A DNA stretch of 64,000 bases, taken from positions 1,342,167-1,406,166 of the forward strand of contig NZ_JH109152.1 in assembly GCF_000190755.2 (NCBI RefSeq), given 5' to 3'. The stretch's first letter is position 1; each line of letters starts with the position of its first letter. The notes below the pieces were generated by a model. It saw only the letters and a list, made by a program, of their open reading frames with translations. It was not told the origin of the DNA and did no database searches. The stretch comes from Methylobacter tundripaludum SV96 (lineage in GTDB: Bacteria; Pseudomonadota; Gammaproteobacteria; Methylococcales; Methylomonadaceae). The position numbers and the translations under genes are program-made. This document shows positions 46,357-58,184 of this stretch, piece after piece.

Positions 46357-46629
46357 CTATCTAGATTTCTTATCAGCCACGTGGCCTTTATATGTGCGAG
46401 TTGGCGAAAACTCACCTAATTTATGCCCGACCATATTCTCAGAAATAAGAACAGGTATGTGCAGGCGTCCATTATGGATTGCTATAGTCAAACCCAGCAT
46501 ATCAGGAATAATCATTGATCTTCTTGACCATGTTTTAATCGGTTTCCGATTATTAGTACTTACAGCATCTTCAACTTTTTTCAGCAGATGATGATCAATA
46601 AAAGGACCTTTTTTAATTGAACGCGGCAC
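46357..46629 (-). CDS. rpsS: 30S ribosomal protein S19
   Basis: A 90-residue S19 of the 30S head. It starts [18 protein letters not shown] and ends with [20 protein letters not shown]. It lies 12 bases after rplB. Confidence 0.97.
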   Translation of the reverse strand: MPRSIKKGPFIDHHLLKKVEDAVSTNNRKPIKTWSRRSMIIPDMLGLTIAIHNGRLHIPVLISENMVGHKLGEFSPTRTYKGHVADKKSR

Positions 46630-46641
46630 GCTAATTCCTCT

Positions 46642-47469
46642 CTATTTAAGCTTACGACGCCTGATAATCATATTATCAGTACGTTTGTTATTTCTGGTTT
46701 TATAGCCTTTGGTTGGCATGCCCCAGGGTGATACCGGATGTCTACCGCCAGATGTTCGGCCTTCACCACCACCATGCGGATGGTCAACCGGATTCATTAC
46801 AACACCACGCACAGTAGGTCGAACACCTCGCCATCTTGAAGCACCAGCCTTTCCAAGAGATATCAAGCTATGTTCTGAATTTGAAACCTCACCAATTACG
46901 GCGCGACAATCAGCCATAACTTTACGCATTTCACCAGATCGTAATCTAAGGGTTGCATGAGCGCCATCTTTAGCTACCAATTGTACAGATGTACCGGCAC
47001 TTCGCGCAACTTGAGCACCTTTGCCCGGTTTCAATTCCACGCAATGAACCGTCGTACCCATTGGTATGTTTCTCAACGGCATACAGTTACCCGGCTTAAT
47101 AGCCGTAGTTTCCGAAGAAAGAACTTCCTGCCCAACTTCAAGACCCTTAGGGGCAATGATGTATTTTCTCTCACCATCTTTAAATAAGATCAAAGCGATA
47201 TTAGCGGTTCTGTTTGGGTCATATTCAAGACGCTCAACAACAGCAGGAATATCGACTTTATTTCTTTTAAAATCAATGATCCGGTAGTGCTGCTTATGAC
47301 CACCACCTATATGGCGCGTTGTTATACGCCCATTATTATTACGCCCGCCACTTTTGCTCTTTTTACTAAGCAAAGGCGCATATGGCTTGCCTTTATGCAA
47401 ATCATCATTTTTGATCCGCACTACAAACCGTGAACCCGGTGACGTCGGTTTAGACTTTACAATAGCCAT
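46642..47469 (-). CDS. rplB: 50S ribosomal protein L2
   Basis: A 275-residue L2, needed for subunit joining and peptidyl transfer. It has [37 protein letters not shown] and the conserved histidine in that last block. It lies 41 bases after rplW. Confidence 0.98.
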   Translation of the reverse strand: MAIVKSKPTSPGSRFVVRIKNDDLHKGKPYAPLLSKKSKSGGRNNNGRITTRHIGGGHKQHYRIIDFKRNKVDIPAVVERLEYDPNRTANIALILFKDGERKYIIAPKGLEVGQEVLSSETTAIKPGNCMPLRNIPMGTTVHCVELKPGKGAQVARSAGTSVQLVAKDGAHATLRLRSGEMRKVMADCRAVIGEVSNSEHSLISLGKAGASRWRGVRPTVRGVVMNPVDHPHGGGEGRTSGGRHPVSPWGMPTKGYKTRNNKRTDNMIIRRRKLK

Positions 47470-47510
47470 GCTTTCTACCGTTTCCTATTGATCTTTTAAA
47501 ACTTAAATTA

Positions 47511-47810
47511 TTAAGCAGCAGAGAAATCTATATCATGACCGGGCTTTAGTTTTACATAAGCCTTTTTCCAATCAGATCGCTGTCCCAATGAGCCGCCAAA
47601 TCTTTTCTGTTTGCCTTTAACGTTTAAAACTTGAACTGAATCAACCTCAACGCTAAACATTAGTTCCACTGCACTCTTTACTTGTTTTTTAGTTGCATGT
47701 TTCTGCACTTTAAAAACAAATTGATTATTTTTTTCTGCAGCAATAGTGCTCTTCTCAGACACAATCGGAGCCTGTAGCACACCTGCTAAGTGGTATTTAT
47801 TTAAACTCAC
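47511..47810 (-). CDS. rplW: 50S ribosomal protein L23
   Basis: A 99-residue L23 at the tunnel exit, the docking site for SRP and trigger factor. It has [20 protein letters not shown] and the long loop with [10 protein letters not shown]. It overlaps the rplD stop by four bases. Confidence 0.97.
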   Translation of the reverse strand: MSLNKYHLAGVLQAPIVSEKSTIAAEKNNQFVFKVQKHATKKQVKSAVELMFSVEVDSVQVLNVKGKQKRFGGSLGQRSDWKKAYVKLKPGHDIDFSAA

Positions 47811-48427
47811 GCCAAGCGCTCCTCTATTTGCTTCAACGCACCAGGTGTAGCAATAACTTTATCGGCCGAAACCAATAAAACTGGGCTTAAATTAATAGCC
47901 TCAATCACCTCTACATAAGGTATGTTTCTTGACGCCAAAGCTAAATTTGCATCCACATTCTCGACTACAATCAGAATGCGTTTTGCGTCAATATTTTTTA
48001 TTCTTGCATTTAATTCTTTGGTTTTGGGACTGGAAGGCAAAATATCATTACTAACCACCAACCGATTCTGCCTAAGTAACTCAGACAAAATTGACCGAAC
48101 ACCAACCCGAAACATTTTTTTATTTAGCTTTTGCTCATAATTTCTTGGCCTTGCAGCAAAAGCAACACCACCCGTTCTCCATACCGGGCTACGTGTTGTA
48201 CCAGATCTTGCTCGACCCGTTCCTTTTTGTCTCCATGGCTTTGCACCACCACCGCTCACATCAGAGCGCGTCTTCTGAGCTTTAGTTCCGGCACGAGCGC
48301 CTGCCAGATGCCTAACAACTAATTGGTGAACTAAAGTTTCATTAAATGACTGCCCAAAAATAGCCTCTGCTACTTCTAAGCTTCCAGAAGAGTCTTGTTC
48401 GTTTAAAGCAGGTATTTGCAAACTCAT
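47807..48427 (-). CDS. rplD: 50S ribosomal protein L4
   Basis: A 206-residue L4. The tunnel-reaching loop is [19 protein letters not shown], followed by [17 protein letters not shown]. In enterics L4 represses the S10 operon through a leader; here no such leader precedes rpsJ, so that control may be absent or different. It lies three bases after rplC. Confidence 0.97.
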   Translation of the reverse strand: MSLQIPALNEQDSSGSLEVAEAIFGQSFNETLVHQLVVRHLAGARAGTKAQKTRSDVSGGGAKPWRQKGTGRARSGTTRSPVWRTGGVAFAARPRNYEQKLNKKMFRVGVRSILSELLRQNRLVVSNDILPSSPKTKELNARIKNIDAKRILIVVENVDANLALASRNIPYVEVIEAINLSPVLLVSADKVIATPGALKQIEERLA

Positions 48428-48430
48428 AGC

Positions 48431-49081
48431 CTAACCTTTATTCCGCATTTTCATAGCGGGCGTAATAACTACATCACCGCCTTTAGCACCAGGCACAGCG
48501 CCTTTTACTAAAATTAAATTTCTTGCTGTATCAATTGAATGAATAGTCAGATTCTGAACTGTAACTTTTTCAGCCCCCATATGACCCTCCATTTTCTTGC
48601 CTTTAAATACACGTCCAGGCGTTTGACACATACCGATAGAACCCAAAACCCTATGTGAACGTGAGTTACCATGAGTTGCATCTTGCATACTGAAATTGTG
48701 ACGCTTTATGCCACCAGCAAAACCTTTACCAATACTTTTACCCTGAACATCAACAACTTGACCGGCAGAAAAAACATCTAAAGACAATTGAGAGCCAACA
48801 GATAAATCCTCACCCTCACCATCTTCGAGCCTAAACTCCCACAGGCCACGTCCAGCTGTCACATTAGCTGCTGCGTAATGACCTGCCATTGCTTTATTGA
48901 CTCTAGAAGATTTTTTATCGCCCGCTGCTACTTGAATCGAACGATACCCATCAACTTCAATACCTTTAACCTGAGTAACTCTGTTTGAGTCAATCTGGAG
49001 TACAGTAACTGGTACTGACGAACCATCTTCACAAAAAACTCTGGTCATACCACATTTACGACCTATAAGACCTATTGACAT
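48431..49081 (-). CDS. rplC: 50S ribosomal protein L3
   Basis: A 216-residue L3, an assembly initiator. It starts [15 protein letters not shown] and has the methylatable-Gln region [18 protein letters not shown] and the [16 protein letters not shown] block. It lies 19 bases after rpsJ. Confidence 0.97.
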   Translation of the reverse strand: MSIGLIGRKCGMTRVFCEDGSSVPVTVLQIDSNRVTQVKGIEVDGYRSIQVAAGDKKSSRVNKAMAGHYAAANVTAGRGLWEFRLEDGEGEDLSVGSQLSLDVFSAGQVVDVQGKSIGKGFAGGIKRHNFSMQDATHGNSRSHRVLGSIGMCQTPGRVFKGKKMEGHMGAEKVTVQNLTIHSIDTARNLILVKGAVPGAKGGDVVITPAMKMRNKG

Positions 49082-49100
49082 CTGCCAATTCCCCTGCTTC

Positions 49101-49412
49101 TTAATTCAATTTTATTTGAACATCAACACCAGCTGCAAGATCCAACTTCATCAATGCATCTACGGTTTTTTCTGTTGGTTCAACGATATCCAATAATCTT
49201 TTATACGTTCTCAACTCATATTGATCTCTCGCATCTTTATTAACATGCGGAGAAATCAAAATAGTGAAACGCTCTTTTTTAGTAGGCAATGGAATAGGAC
49301 CCTTAACTTGAGCACCCGTTCTTCTTGCTGTTTCTACTATCTCACCAGCCGATTGATCAATCAATTTATGATCAAATGATTTCAAACGGATTCTGATAGT
49401 TTGATTAGACAT
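49101..49412 (-). CDS. rpsJ: 30S ribosomal protein S10
   Basis: A 103-residue S10, also the NusE partner of NusB in antitermination. It starts [20 protein letters not shown] and has [20 protein letters not shown]. Only five bases separate it from tuf, so the S10 group has no leader or promoter of its own here. Confidence 0.97.
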   Translation of the reverse strand: MSNQTIRIRLKSFDHKLIDQSAGEIVETARRTGAQVKGPIPLPTKKERFTILISPHVNKDARDQYELRTYKRLLDIVEPTEKTVDALMKLDLAAGVDVQIKLN

Positions 49413-49417
49413 ATATA

Positions 49418-50608
49418 TTACTCGATTATTGATGCAACGACGCCCGCACCTACTGTACGACCACCTTCACGGATTGCAAAACGCAAACCATCTTCCATGG
49501 CGATCGGTGAAATCAGCTTTACTTTGACTGAAATATTATCGCCAGGCATAACCATTTCAACACCTTCCGGCAACTCGACAGCACCTGTCACGTCAGTTGT
49601 TCTGAAATAGAACTGCGGACGATAGCCATTGAAGAATGGAGTATGACGACCACCTTCATCTTTAGACAAGATATAAATTTCTGAGTTGAAGTATGAATGC
49701 GGCTTAATCGTGCCCTTGTGCGCCAATACCTGACCACGCTCGACATCATCTCTTTTTGTTCCTCTCAGAAGGATACCGACATTGTCGCCAGCCTGACCCT
49801 GATCCAGTAATTTACGGAACATTTCTACACCGGTACAGGTTGTTGATACGGTAGGCTTAATGCCGACAATTTCAATTTCCTGGCCAACTTTAACAATGCC
49901 TCGCTCAATACGACCGGTCACTACGGTGCCACGACCGGAAATTGAGAATACATCTTCAATCGGCATCAGGAATGCACCATCTACCGCTCTTTCCGGCAAA
50001 GGAATGTAACTATCTAATGCATCAACCAATCTGATTACTGAAGGAACGCCGATTTCACTGGTATCACCTTCCAATGCTTTTAAAGCCGAACCAACAATAA
50101 TAGGCGTATCATCACCTGGAAATTCATACATATCCAGCAGCTCACGAATTTCCATTTCAACCAATTCGATCAGCTCTGCATCATCAACCATGTCCGCTTT
50201 ATTCAGGAACACCACAACGTAAGGCACACCCACCTGTCTTGATAACAGGATATGCTCTCTTGTTTGCGGCATTGGGCCATCAGCTGCCGAACATACCAAA
50301 ATAGCGCCATCCATTTGCGCCGCACCGGTAATCATATTTTTTACGTAATCAGCATGGCCCGGGCAGTCAACGTGCGCATAATGGCGTGTTGCTGATTCAT
50401 ATTCGACGTGCGATGTTGATATAGTAATACCACGCGCACGCTCTTCAGGTGCATTATCAATCTGATCAAAGGCTTTAACTTCTCCACCTTGGAGCTCAGC
50501 CATTACTTTTGTTAAAGCAGCAGTTAAAGTAGTTTTACCATGATCGACGTGACCGATTGTGCCGACGTTTACGTGGGGCTTGCTACGTGAAAATTTTTCT
50601 TTGGCCAT
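49418..50608 (-). CDS. tuf: Elongation factor Tu
   Basis: A 396-residue GTPase that delivers aminoacyl-tRNA. G-motifs are [18 protein letters not shown] and NKAD; domains 2 and 3 follow with [13 protein letters not shown] and [12 protein letters not shown]. It lies 32 bases after fusA and five before rpsJ, joining the str and S10 groups. A second tuf copy is common in gammaproteobacteria but would be outside this window. Confidence 0.98.
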   Translation of the reverse strand: MAKEKFSRSKPHVNVGTIGHVDHGKTTLTAALTKVMAELQGGEVKAFDQIDNAPEERARGITISTSHVEYESATRHYAHVDCPGHADYVKNMITGAAQMDGAILVCSAADGPMPQTREHILLSRQVGVPYVVVFLNKADMVDDAELIELVEMEIRELLDMYEFPGDDTPIIVGSALKALEGDTSEIGVPSVIRLVDALDSYIPLPERAVDGAFLMPIEDVFSISGRGTVVTGRIERGIVKVGQEIEIVGIKPTVSTTCTGVEMFRKLLDQGQAGDNVGILLRGTKRDDVERGQVLAHKGTIKPHSYFNSEIYILSKDEGGRHTPFFNGYRPQFYFRTTDVTGAVELPEGVEMVMPGDNISVKVKLISPIAMEDGLRFAIREGGRTVGAGVVASIIE

Positions 50609-50640
50609 GAGTTAATACCTTTAAATTATATTCAATTTTT

Positions 50641-52737
50641 TTATGAAGATTTTTTAATAATCGCTTCTGCAATATTCGCAGGTGCTTCATTATATTTTTC
50701 AAACTGCATACTGTATGTAGCTCGCCCCTGTGTTGCCGAACGCAAATCAGTTGCATAACCAAACATTTCCGCCAACGGTACTTCGCAGCTAAGCGCCTTT
50801 CCTGACGGAGTATCCTCCATTCCCTGAATTATTCCACGCCGCCTATTGATATCGCCAACCACATCACCCATGTACTCTTCAGGCGTAGCAATTTCAACTT
50901 TCATTATAGGCTCAAGCAATACGGGGCTTGCTTTCCTAGCCCCCTCCCTAAAACACATGGAGCCAGCAATTTTGAAAGCTATTTCACTCGAATCAACATC
51001 ATGATACGAACCATCAAATAAAGACACCTTTACATCCAATACAGGATAGCCAGCTAGGATACCACTCTTCAACTGCTCTTGGATACCTTTATCTACAGCG
51101 GGTATAAATTCTTTTGGAACAACCCCACCAACAATCTCATTAACAAACTCATAACCGGCACCAATTTCTTGCGGCTCAATGCGCAACCAGACATGCCCAT
51201 ACTGCCCGCGCCCACCGGACTGCCTTATAAACTTGCTCTCTTGCTCTACTGTCTTTCGGATTGTTTCCCTGTATGCAACCTGCGGAGCCCCAATATTAGC
51301 CTCAACATTAAATTCCCTCTTCATGCGATCGACAATTATCTCGAGATGCAATTCCCCCATTCCGGAAATAATTATCTGACCTGACTCCTCATCCGTATGC
51401 ACCCTAAAAGATGGATCCTCTTGGGCCAATTTACCCAATGCCACCCCCATCTTTTCTTGGTCGGCTTTCGTTTTTGGCTCCACCGCAACCGAAATCACCG
51501 GATCAGGAAACTCCATGCGCTCAAGTACAATAACTTCTTTGAGATCACATAGTGTATCGCCCGTCGTCACATCCTTGAGACCAATTGCAGCCGCTATATC
51601 CCCAGCACATACCTCCTTAACTTCTTCGCGACTATTGGCATGCATTTGCACTATTCGCCCAATGCGCTCTTTTTTCTTTTTTACCGGGTTATAAACACTA
51701 TCCCCAGAATTAAGCACACCTGAGTAGACCCTAAAAAAAGTCAACGTCCCTACAAAAGGATCCGTAGCAATCTTAAATGCCAATGCCGAAAAAGGAGCGC
51801 CATCATCAGCAGGACGAACCGCTTCAATAACATCATCCTCAAGATGCCCTTTTATAGCTTCGACATCAGTGGGAGCCGGCATATATTCAACAATCGCATC
51901 CAGCATAGCCTGAACACCCTTGTTCTTAAAGGCTGAACCACAAAATGCAGGAACGATCTCATTCGCTATTGTCCGAGAACGAATTCCCAGCCTAATCTCT
52001 TCGTCTGACAAACACCCATCTTCAAGGTATTTCTCCAATAAATCTTCGCCTGCCTCCGCAGAGGCTTCAACCATATGCTCTCTCCATTTCTCACAGAGAC
52101 CTAACATACCAGCCGGAATTTCCTTTTCTTTAAAAGTCATACCCATATTGGCGTCATCCCAATATATGGCCTTCATTTTAATAAGATCAACAACACCCTC
52201 AAAACCATCCTCTGCACCAATCGGCAACTGCATTGGAACAGCCTTGCCACCCAATCGCGCCTTAATCTGCTCAATTACCCGAAAAAAGTCAGCACCAGAG
52301 CGATCCATTTTATTCACAAAAACCAATCGCGGCACACCGTACTTATCCGCTTGACGCCAGACCGTTTCAGATTGCGGCTCAACCCCACCAACAGCGCAAA
52401 ACACCGCACACGCCCCATCCAAAACCCGTAATGAGCGCTCAACCTCTATAGTAAAGTCCACATGCCCAGGCGTATCTATGATATTTATACGATGCAAAGG
52501 GAATTGACCTTCCATTCCAGCCCAAAAACAGGTTGTTGCGGCCGAGGTAATGGTTATTCCCCGCTCCTGCTCCTGCTCCATCCAATCCATTGTTGCAGCA
52601 CCGTCATGAACCTCACCTATTTTGTGAGAAACGCCGGTATAATAAAGAATGCGCTCTGTAGTCGTGGTCTTGCCCGCATCAATGTGCGCCATGATGCCGA
52701 TATTTCGATAAAACCCTATGGGAGTTTTACGTGCCAC
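50641..52737 (-). CDS. fusA: Elongation factor G
   Basis: A 698-residue translocation GTPase. The G domain has [28 protein letters not shown] and [10 protein letters not shown]; domain II onward includes [14 protein letters not shown] and the C-terminal [16 protein letters not shown]. Length and position between rpsG and tuf are standard for EF-G. Confidence 0.98.
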   Translation of the reverse strand: MARKTPIGFYRNIGIMAHIDAGKTTTTERILYYTGVSHKIGEVHDGAATMDWMEQEQERGITITSAATTCFWAGMEGQFPLHRINIIDTPGHVDFTIEVERSLRVLDGACAVFCAVGGVEPQSETVWRQADKYGVPRLVFVNKMDRSGADFFRVIEQIKARLGGKAVPMQLPIGAEDGFEGVVDLIKMKAIYWDDANMGMTFKEKEIPAGMLGLCEKWREHMVEASAEAGEDLLEKYLEDGCLSDEEIRLGIRSRTIANEIVPAFCGSAFKNKGVQAMLDAIVEYMPAPTDVEAIKGHLEDDVIEAVRPADDGAPFSALAFKIATDPFVGTLTFFRVYSGVLNSGDSVYNPVKKKKERIGRIVQMHANSREEVKEVCAGDIAAAIGLKDVTTGDTLCDLKEVIVLERMEFPDPVISVAVEPKTKADQEKMGVALGKLAQEDPSFRVHTDEESGQIIISGMGELHLEIIVDRMKREFNVEANIGAPQVAYRETIRKTVEQESKFIRQSGGRGQYGHVWLRIEPQEIGAGYEFVNEIVGGVVPKEFIPAVDKGIQEQLKSGILAGYPVLDVKVSLFDGSYHDVDSSEIAFKIAGSMCFREGARKASPVLLEPIMKVEIATPEEYMGDVVGDINRRRGIIQGMEDTPSGKALSCEVPLAEMFGYATDLRSATQGRATYSMQFEKYNEAPANIAEAIIKKSS

Positions 52738-52767
52738 AACTATACAGTCTTCTATACAATTCGTTAA

Positions 52768-53238
52768 TTACCAACGATAATGAGAGAAAGCCTTATTTGC
52801 CTCTGCCATTCTATGAGTATCTTCACGTTTTTTGGCCGCAGAACCTCTGCTTTCAAAAGCATCCATCAACTCACCAGCCAACTTAGCAGGCATATTTCTT
52901 TCATTTCTCTTACGCGAAGCATCAATCAACCAACGCATCGCTAAAGCCATACGCCTTGAAGGTCGAACTTCAACAGGCACCTGGTATGTTGCACCACCAA
53001 CACGGCGAGACTTAACCTCAACCCTGGGCTGAACATTTTCCAAAGCCTTAGACAGTACTTCCAATGGCTCGCTATGACCTTTGCTCTCAATCACATCCAA
53101 AGCGCCATAGACAATTCCTTCCGCGATAGATTTTTTGCCACTCTCCATGATCATATTCATGAACTTAGTTAGCATTATGCTACCAAATCTTGGATCTGGA
53201 ATGATTTCTCTTTTTGTAGCGACTCTTCTTCTAGACAT
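52768..53238 (-). CDS. rpsG: 30S ribosomal protein S7
   Basis: A 156-residue S7, the head-assembly initiator and, in enterics, repressor of the str operon. It starts [19 protein letters not shown] and has [18 protein letters not shown]. It lies 30 bases before fusA and 19 after rpsL. Confidence 0.97.
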   Translation of the reverse strand: MSRRRVATKREIIPDPRFGSIMLTKFMNMIMESGKKSIAEGIVYGALDVIESKGHSEPLEVLSKALENVQPRVEVKSRRVGGATYQVPVEVRPSRRMALAMRWLIDASRKRNERNMPAKLAGELMDAFESRGSAAKKREDTHRMAEANKAFSHYRW

Positions 53239-53257
53239 TTATCTCACCAACCAACGT

Positions 53258-53632
53258 TTAGCCTTTAGGCCGTTTTGTTCCATATTTAGAGCGACCACAT
53301 TTTCTGTTAGTCACACCTGAGGCATCCAAGCTACCACGAACAACGTGATATCTCACACCAGGCAAATCCTTAACACGACCGCCCCTTATCAGAACCACGG
53401 AATGCTCCTGAAGATTGTGTCCCTCACCACCAATGTAGCTACTAACCTCAGCTCCATTCGTCAACCTAACCCTAGCCACTTTTCGTAACGCGGAGTTTGG
53501 TTTTTTAGGTGTTGTCGTATAAACACGAGTACATACACCCCTACGCTGAGGACAAGCCTCCAATGCAGGAACATTGCTTTTTTCTATTTTTTTAGCACGA
53601 GGCTTACGAACCAATTGGTTGATCGTGGCCAT
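53258..53632 (-). CDS. rpsL: 30S ribosomal protein S12
   Basis: A 124-residue S12 of the decoding centre. It starts [14 protein letters not shown] and has [16 protein letters not shown] and [13 protein letters not shown]. The lysines in these blocks are the ones whose change gives streptomycin resistance, and both are present. The ATG at 53632 gives the standard length; a frame open to 53734 is only leader. Confidence 0.97.
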   Translation of the reverse strand: MATINQLVRKPRAKKIEKSNVPALEACPQRRGVCTRVYTTTPKKPNSALRKVARVRLTNGAEVSSYIGGEGHNLQEHSVVLIRGGRVKDLPGVRYHVVRGSLDASGVTNRKCGRSKYGTKRPKG

Positions 53633-53755
53633 AACTTGTTTACTCCGATATACAATTAAACTGTCAGATAATAAATTAACCGTCGCACATATTAAACGTC
53701 GACGGTTAATTGCAACTCGACCCGACCCAAGCACGTTAGCTCATTTGAGCAGAGT

Positions 53756-53784
53756 ATAATACTTGCTAATACCCCTTAGGTCAA
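53756..53784 (-). promoter_or_regulatory. Sigma-70 promoter of the str operon
   Basis: On the minus strand a -35 box TTGACC (53779-53784) and -10 box TATTAT (53756-53761) are separated by 17 bases. This lies between the rpoC stop and the rpsL start and gives a leader of about 110 bases. It is the best promoter-like match I noticed in the window. Confidence 0.75.
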
Positions 53785-53818
53785 GTCCATATTTAAAAAT
53801 GATCTATATAATAAATCC

Positions 53819-56800
53819 CTAAATATTCAAAGCCTGCTTAAGGGCTTCTTCCACATCTCCCGCATCTACAGCTAGAGGCGCTTCGTTTTCTACTATCTCA
53901 TTCTGAGCAAATCTGTTCTTTCTGCTTTCATGATAAGCCAACCCCGTGCCTGCCGGGATTAACCGACCAACGATAACGTTCTCTTTTAACCCTTGCAAAC
54001 TATCGCTTAATCCGCGAACCGCTGCATCCGTCAATACACGGGTTGTTTCCTGGAATGACGCCGCCGAAATAAATGACTCTGTCGCCAACGATGCCTTAGT
54101 AATACCAAGCAGCACCGAATTGTAGCTCGCAGGAATCTTCCCCTCAGCCTCAACCTTGTCATTTTCTTCCCTCATTGCCGCACGCTCAACCTGATCTCCT
54201 TTCAGGAATCCTGTATCGCCGGATGCAGTAATCTCGACCTTCCTGAGCATTTGACGAATGATAGCTTCAATATGCTTATCATTAATTTTCACACCCTGCA
54301 AACGATATACATCCTGAATTTCCTTAACCAAATAGTTCGCTAACTCCTCAATTCCTCTTAACCTAAGGATATCGTGCGGCGTTAACTCACCTTCTGCTAT
54401 GGTTTCTCCCTTTTCTACATACTCCCCCTCAAAGACCGTAATATGGCGCCATTTGGGGATCAATGTTTCAATTTGCTCGCCAGCAGGATCTGTAATTATG
54501 ACCCGTTGCTTACCTTTTGTTTCTTTTCCAAAGGAGATGGTGCCACTAGTTTCTGCAAGAATTGCCGGATCTTTTGTTTTTCGCGCTTCAAATAAATCTG
54601 CAACCCGCGGCAAACCACCGGTAATATCTCTTGTTTTACTAGACTCCTGCGGAATTCTCGCTAAAACGTCACCAACCTTTACTTCCCCACCGTCTTTGAT
54701 TCCGGCAATCGCCCCTGCAGGCAAGAAATATTGCGCTGGTATCTCAGTCCCCGGCAAATAAATTGCATTTCCTTCGCTATCAAAAAGCCTAACCATTGGA
54801 CGCAATTCCTTACCCGCACTTCCCCGCTGTTTCGGATCAGTGACAACTAATGAACTCAAACCGGTAACTTCGTCGGATTGCTTTTGTACGGTAACGCCAT
54901 CGACAAAATCGATTAACTCGACCACACCATCAACCTCAGTGATAACAGGATGCGTGTGCGGATCCCAGTTAACAATTATATCACCCGCATTAATTCGCGA
55001 ACCTTCCTGCACGGAAAGCACCGCTCCATAAGGGATTTTATAACGCTCCTTCTCCCGACCATAATCATCAACTACGCCAACTTCACCTGATCTTGAAACT
55101 GCAACCAGATTACCTTCGCGATTAACCACTGATTTCAGATTATTAAGGCGCACAGTACCCGCAGATTTAACCTGAACATTACTGATTGCAGCAGATCTGG
55201 ATGCAGCACCACCGATATGGAAAGTCCGCATAGTCAACTGCGTACCTGGCTCACCGATTGATTGCGCAGCAATAACCCCTACCGCCTCACCAATATTAAC
55301 CAGATGACCGCGCCCTAAATCACGCCCATAACAGGCGGCACAAACACCGTGTCTGTTTTCACAGGTAATAATTGAACGGACCAGAACCTGATCAATACTA
55401 TGCGCTTCGAGGACAGACACCCAGTGTTCATCTAATAACGTGCCTCTAGGTGCTACTATAATGTCACCGGCAGGATCCATGATGTCATTGACTGCAACAC
55501 GACCTAATACGCGCTCCGATAAAGGCTCTACAACATCACCACCCTCAATAATTGGAGTCATGATCAAACCATTAGATGTACCGCAATCATCACCATTAAT
55601 TACCAGATCCTGCGCCACGTCGACCAGCCTACGCGTCAAGTACCCGGAGTTCGCAGTTTTCAACGCAGTATCCGCCAGACCTTTACGAGCACCATGCGTA
55701 GAAATAAAGTACTGCAATACGTCCAAGCCTTCTCTAAAATTAGCGGTGATAGGCGTTTCAATAATGGAGCCGTCAGGCTTTGCCATCAAACCACGCATAC
55801 CGGCTAACTGACGAATCTGAGCAGCAGAACCCCGCGCCCCTGACTCGGCCATCATAAAGATAGAGTTGAATGATTTTTGTTTTACCGTCTTACCTTCAGC
55901 ATTAACAACCGACTCTTCACCAAGCCCGTCCATCATTACCTTAGCTATTTGGTCATTGGCATGCGACCAGATATCGACAACCTTGTTGTATCGTTCACCA
56001 TCAGTTACCAAACCGGAAGCATACTGACTTTGAATTTCGTTAACTTCAGCATCGGAAGCCTTAATAATATCGACTTTTTTGGCCGGTATTACCATATCTT
56101 CGATACCGAACGAAACTCCGGAAATCGTTGCATATCTAAAACCCAGATACATCAACTGATCGGCAAGTATGACGGTGTCTTTGTTACCCAAATAGCGATA
56201 ACTGTAATTAATTAACCGCGATATGTTCTTTTTGGTCATATCGCAGTTAACCAACTCGAATGGCGTACGGTCTGGAACCACTTCCCAGATTAGCGCACGG
56301 CCCACGGTAGTTTCTACGCGATGAGTTTTATCTTCAGTTTCGCCATTTTCATTTACCACTTTTTCCGTGATACGCAATTGAATTTTAGATTGTAATTCAA
56401 CCGTCTTAGTTAACAGCGCCTTATGAATTTCGCCGACACTGACAAATATATTGCCATCGCCTTTTGCATTAATTTTTTCACGGCTTATGTAATAAAGCCC
56501 CAATACCACGTCTTGAGATGGATTGATAACAGGTTCACCGTTTGCCGGAGACAAGATGTTATTTGTCGCCATCATTAACGTTCTGGCTTCCAGTTGCGCT
56601 TCAATAGACAACGGAATATGCACGGCCATCTGATCGCCGTCAAAGTCGGCGTTAAACGCGCTACAGACCAACGGGTGCAACTGGATCGCTTTACCTTCAA
56701 TCAACGTGGGCTCAAACGCCTGAATGCCAAGTCTGTGCAATGTAGGTGCGCGGTTTAACAAAATAGGATGTTCGCGGATAACTTCTTCAAGAATATCCCA

Positions 56801-58024
56801 GACTTCAGCGCCTTCCCTTTCAACCATTTTTTTCGCAGCTTTAATGGTTGTGGCCAGACCGCGAAATTGCAGCTTGCTAAATATAAATGGCTTGAATAAC
56901 TCCAATGCCATTTTTTTCGGAAGTCCGCATTGATGCAGCCTTAACGTAGGGCCCACAACAATGACTGATCGACCTGAATAGTCAACGCGCTTGCCCAAGA
57001 GGTTTTGTCTAAAACGCCCTTGCTTGCCTTTGATCATATCCGCTAATGATTTAAGCGGTCTTCTGTTAGTACCGGTAATCGCACGACCACGACGACCGTT
57101 ATCCAGCAACGCATCAACAGATTCCTGCAGCATACGTTTTTCGTTACGAACGATAATGTCTGGCGCATTCAAATCCAACAGCCGATTTAAACGGTTGTTT
57201 CTGTTGATAACGCGACGATAAAGATCATTCAAATCAGAGGTTGCGAATCGACCGCCATCCAGTGGCACAAGTGGCCGTAATTCAGGTGGCAATACCGGCA
57301 ACACTTTCAAAATCATCCATTCCGGGCGATTTTTTGAACTCAATAACGCATCCATAACTTTCAGGCGTTTTGAGTACTTCTTGATCTTGGTTTCTGAATT
57401 GGTCGAGTTAATTTCTTCGCGCAGAATCTCAACTTGCTCTTTTAAATCGATTGATTTGAGCAAATCATAGATCGCTTCCGCACCCATTTTTGCGACAAAA
57501 TCATCTCCATGCAATTCAACCGCATCCAGGTAATCATCATCAGTAAGCAGCTGGCCTTTATCTAAAGGCGTCATGCCTGGATCTAAAACGACGAACGATT
57601 CAAAATATAATACGCGTTCAATTTCGCGTAGCGTCATATCCAACAACAACGCAATTCTGGAAGGCAGTGATTTTAAGAACCAAATATGAGCAACAGGACT
57701 GGCTAAATCAATATGCCCCATTCTTTCACGACGAACCTTGGACAACGTAACTTCAACGCCACATTTTTCGCAAATAACGCCACGATGTTTCAGTCTTTTA
57801 TATTTACCGCAAAGGCACTCATAATCACTGACCGGGCCAAAAATCTTGGCACAAAACAAACCATCCCGCTCAGGCTTAAACGTCCGATAGTTAATCGTTT
57901 CCGGTTTTTTTACTTCGCCATATGACCAGGAACGAATCATATCCGGTGATGCCAAACCAATGCTAATTCCGTCAAAATCATCGGCACGACCTTGACGTTT
58001 TAAGAAATTCATTAAATCTTTCAA
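53819..58024 (-). CDS. rpoC: RNA polymerase beta-prime subunit (TTG start)
   Basis: A 1401-residue catalytic subunit. The N-terminal zinc site is in [12 protein letters not shown] and [11 protein letters not shown]; the catalytic Mg-binding motif is NADFDGDQ. I place the start at the TTG at 58024: it is preceded by AGAGGA and aligns with the usual MKDLLKFLK beginning (here LKDLMNFLK). An upstream ATG at 58105 would run through an intergenic repeat, and the next ATG at 58012 would be four residues short. It lies after rpoB with a 160-base gap. Confidence 0.96.
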   Translation of the reverse strand: MKDLMNFLKRQGRADDFDGISIGLASPDMIRSWSYGEVKKPETINYRTFKPERDGLFCAKIFGPVSDYECLCGKYKRLKHRGVICEKCGVEVTLSKVRRERMGHIDLASPVAHIWFLKSLPSRIALLLDMTLREIERVLYFESFVVLDPGMTPLDKGQLLTDDDYLDAVELHGDDFVAKMGAEAIYDLLKSIDLKEQVEILREEINSTNSETKIKKYSKRLKVMDALLSSKNRPEWMILKVLPVLPPELRPLVPLDGGRFATSDLNDLYRRVINRNNRLNRLLDLNAPDIIVRNEKRMLQESVDALLDNGRRGRAITGTNRRPLKSLADMIKGKQGRFRQNLLGKRVDYSGRSVIVVGPTLRLHQCGLPKKMALELFKPFIFSKLQFRGLATTIKAAKKMVEREGAEVWDILEEVIREHPILLNRAPTLHRLGIQAFEPTLIEGKAIQLHPLVCSAFNADFDGDQMAVHIPLSIEAQLEARTLMMATNNILSPANGEPVINPSQDVVLGLYYISREKINAKGDGNIFVSVGEIHKALLTKTVELQSKIQLRITEKVVNENGETEDKTHRVETTVGRALIWEVVPDRTPFELVNCDMTKKNISRLINYSYRYLGNKDTVILADQLMYLGFRYATISGVSFGIEDMVIPAKKVDIIKASDAEVNEIQSQYASGLVTDGERYNKVVDIWSHANDQIAKVMMDGLGEESVVNAEGKTVKQKSFNSIFMMAESGARGSAAQIRQLAGMRGLMAKPDGSIIETPITANFREGLDVLQYFISTHGARKGLADTALKTANSGYLTRRLVDVAQDLVINGDDCGTSNGLIMTPIIEGGDVVEPLSERVLGRVAVNDIMDPAGDIIVAPRGTLLDEHWVSVLEAHSIDQVLVRSIITCENRHGVCAACYGRDLGRGHLVNIGEAVGVIAAQSIGEPGTQLTMRTFHIGGAASRSAAISNVQVKSAGTVRLNNLKSVVNREGNLVAVSRSGEVGVVDDYGREKERYKIPYGAVLSVQEGSRINAGDIIVNWDPHTHPVITEVDGVVELIDFVDGVTVQKQSDEVTGLSSLVVTDPKQRGSAGKELRPMVRLFDSEGNAIYLPGTEIPAQYFLPAGAIAGIKDGGEVKVGDVLARIPQESSKTRDITGGLPRVADLFEARKTKDPAILAETSGTISFGKETKGKQRVIITDPAGEQIETLIPKWRHITVFEGEYVEKGETIAEGELTPHDILRLRGIEELANYLVKEIQDVYRLQGVKINDKHIEAIIRQMLRKVEITASGDTGFLKGDQVERAAMREENDKVEAEGKIPASYNSVLLGITKASLATESFISAASFQETTRVLTDAAVRGLSDSLQGLKENVIVGRLIPAGTGLAYHESRKNRFAQNEIVENEAPLAVDAGDVEEALKQALNI

Positions 58025-58073
58025 GAGCTTGTCCTCTTTAAATGCTTTCTGGCGTATACCAGAACAGGCTATA

Positions 58074-58140
58074 GGTTGGGTTAGGCACGTCTTTTTGCAT
58101 CGCAACCCAACGGGTACGGCATTGCTTTGCCGGGTTGCGC
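58074..58140. repeat. Palindromic repeat element between rpoB and rpoC
   Basis: Two nested inverted repeats lie in the 160-base gap: GTTGGGTT (58075-58082) with AACCCAAC (58104-58111), and CGCAACCC (58101-58108) with GGGTTGCG (58132-58139). The GGTTGGGTT/AACCCAAC pattern is typical of dispersed intergenic palindromes in some gammaproteobacteria. It could form alternative RNA hairpins within the rpoBC transcript. Confidence 0.55.
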
Positions 58141-58184
58141 CTCACTACCAACAGCAGGCGCTTTAGGAGACCCGACATACACAC

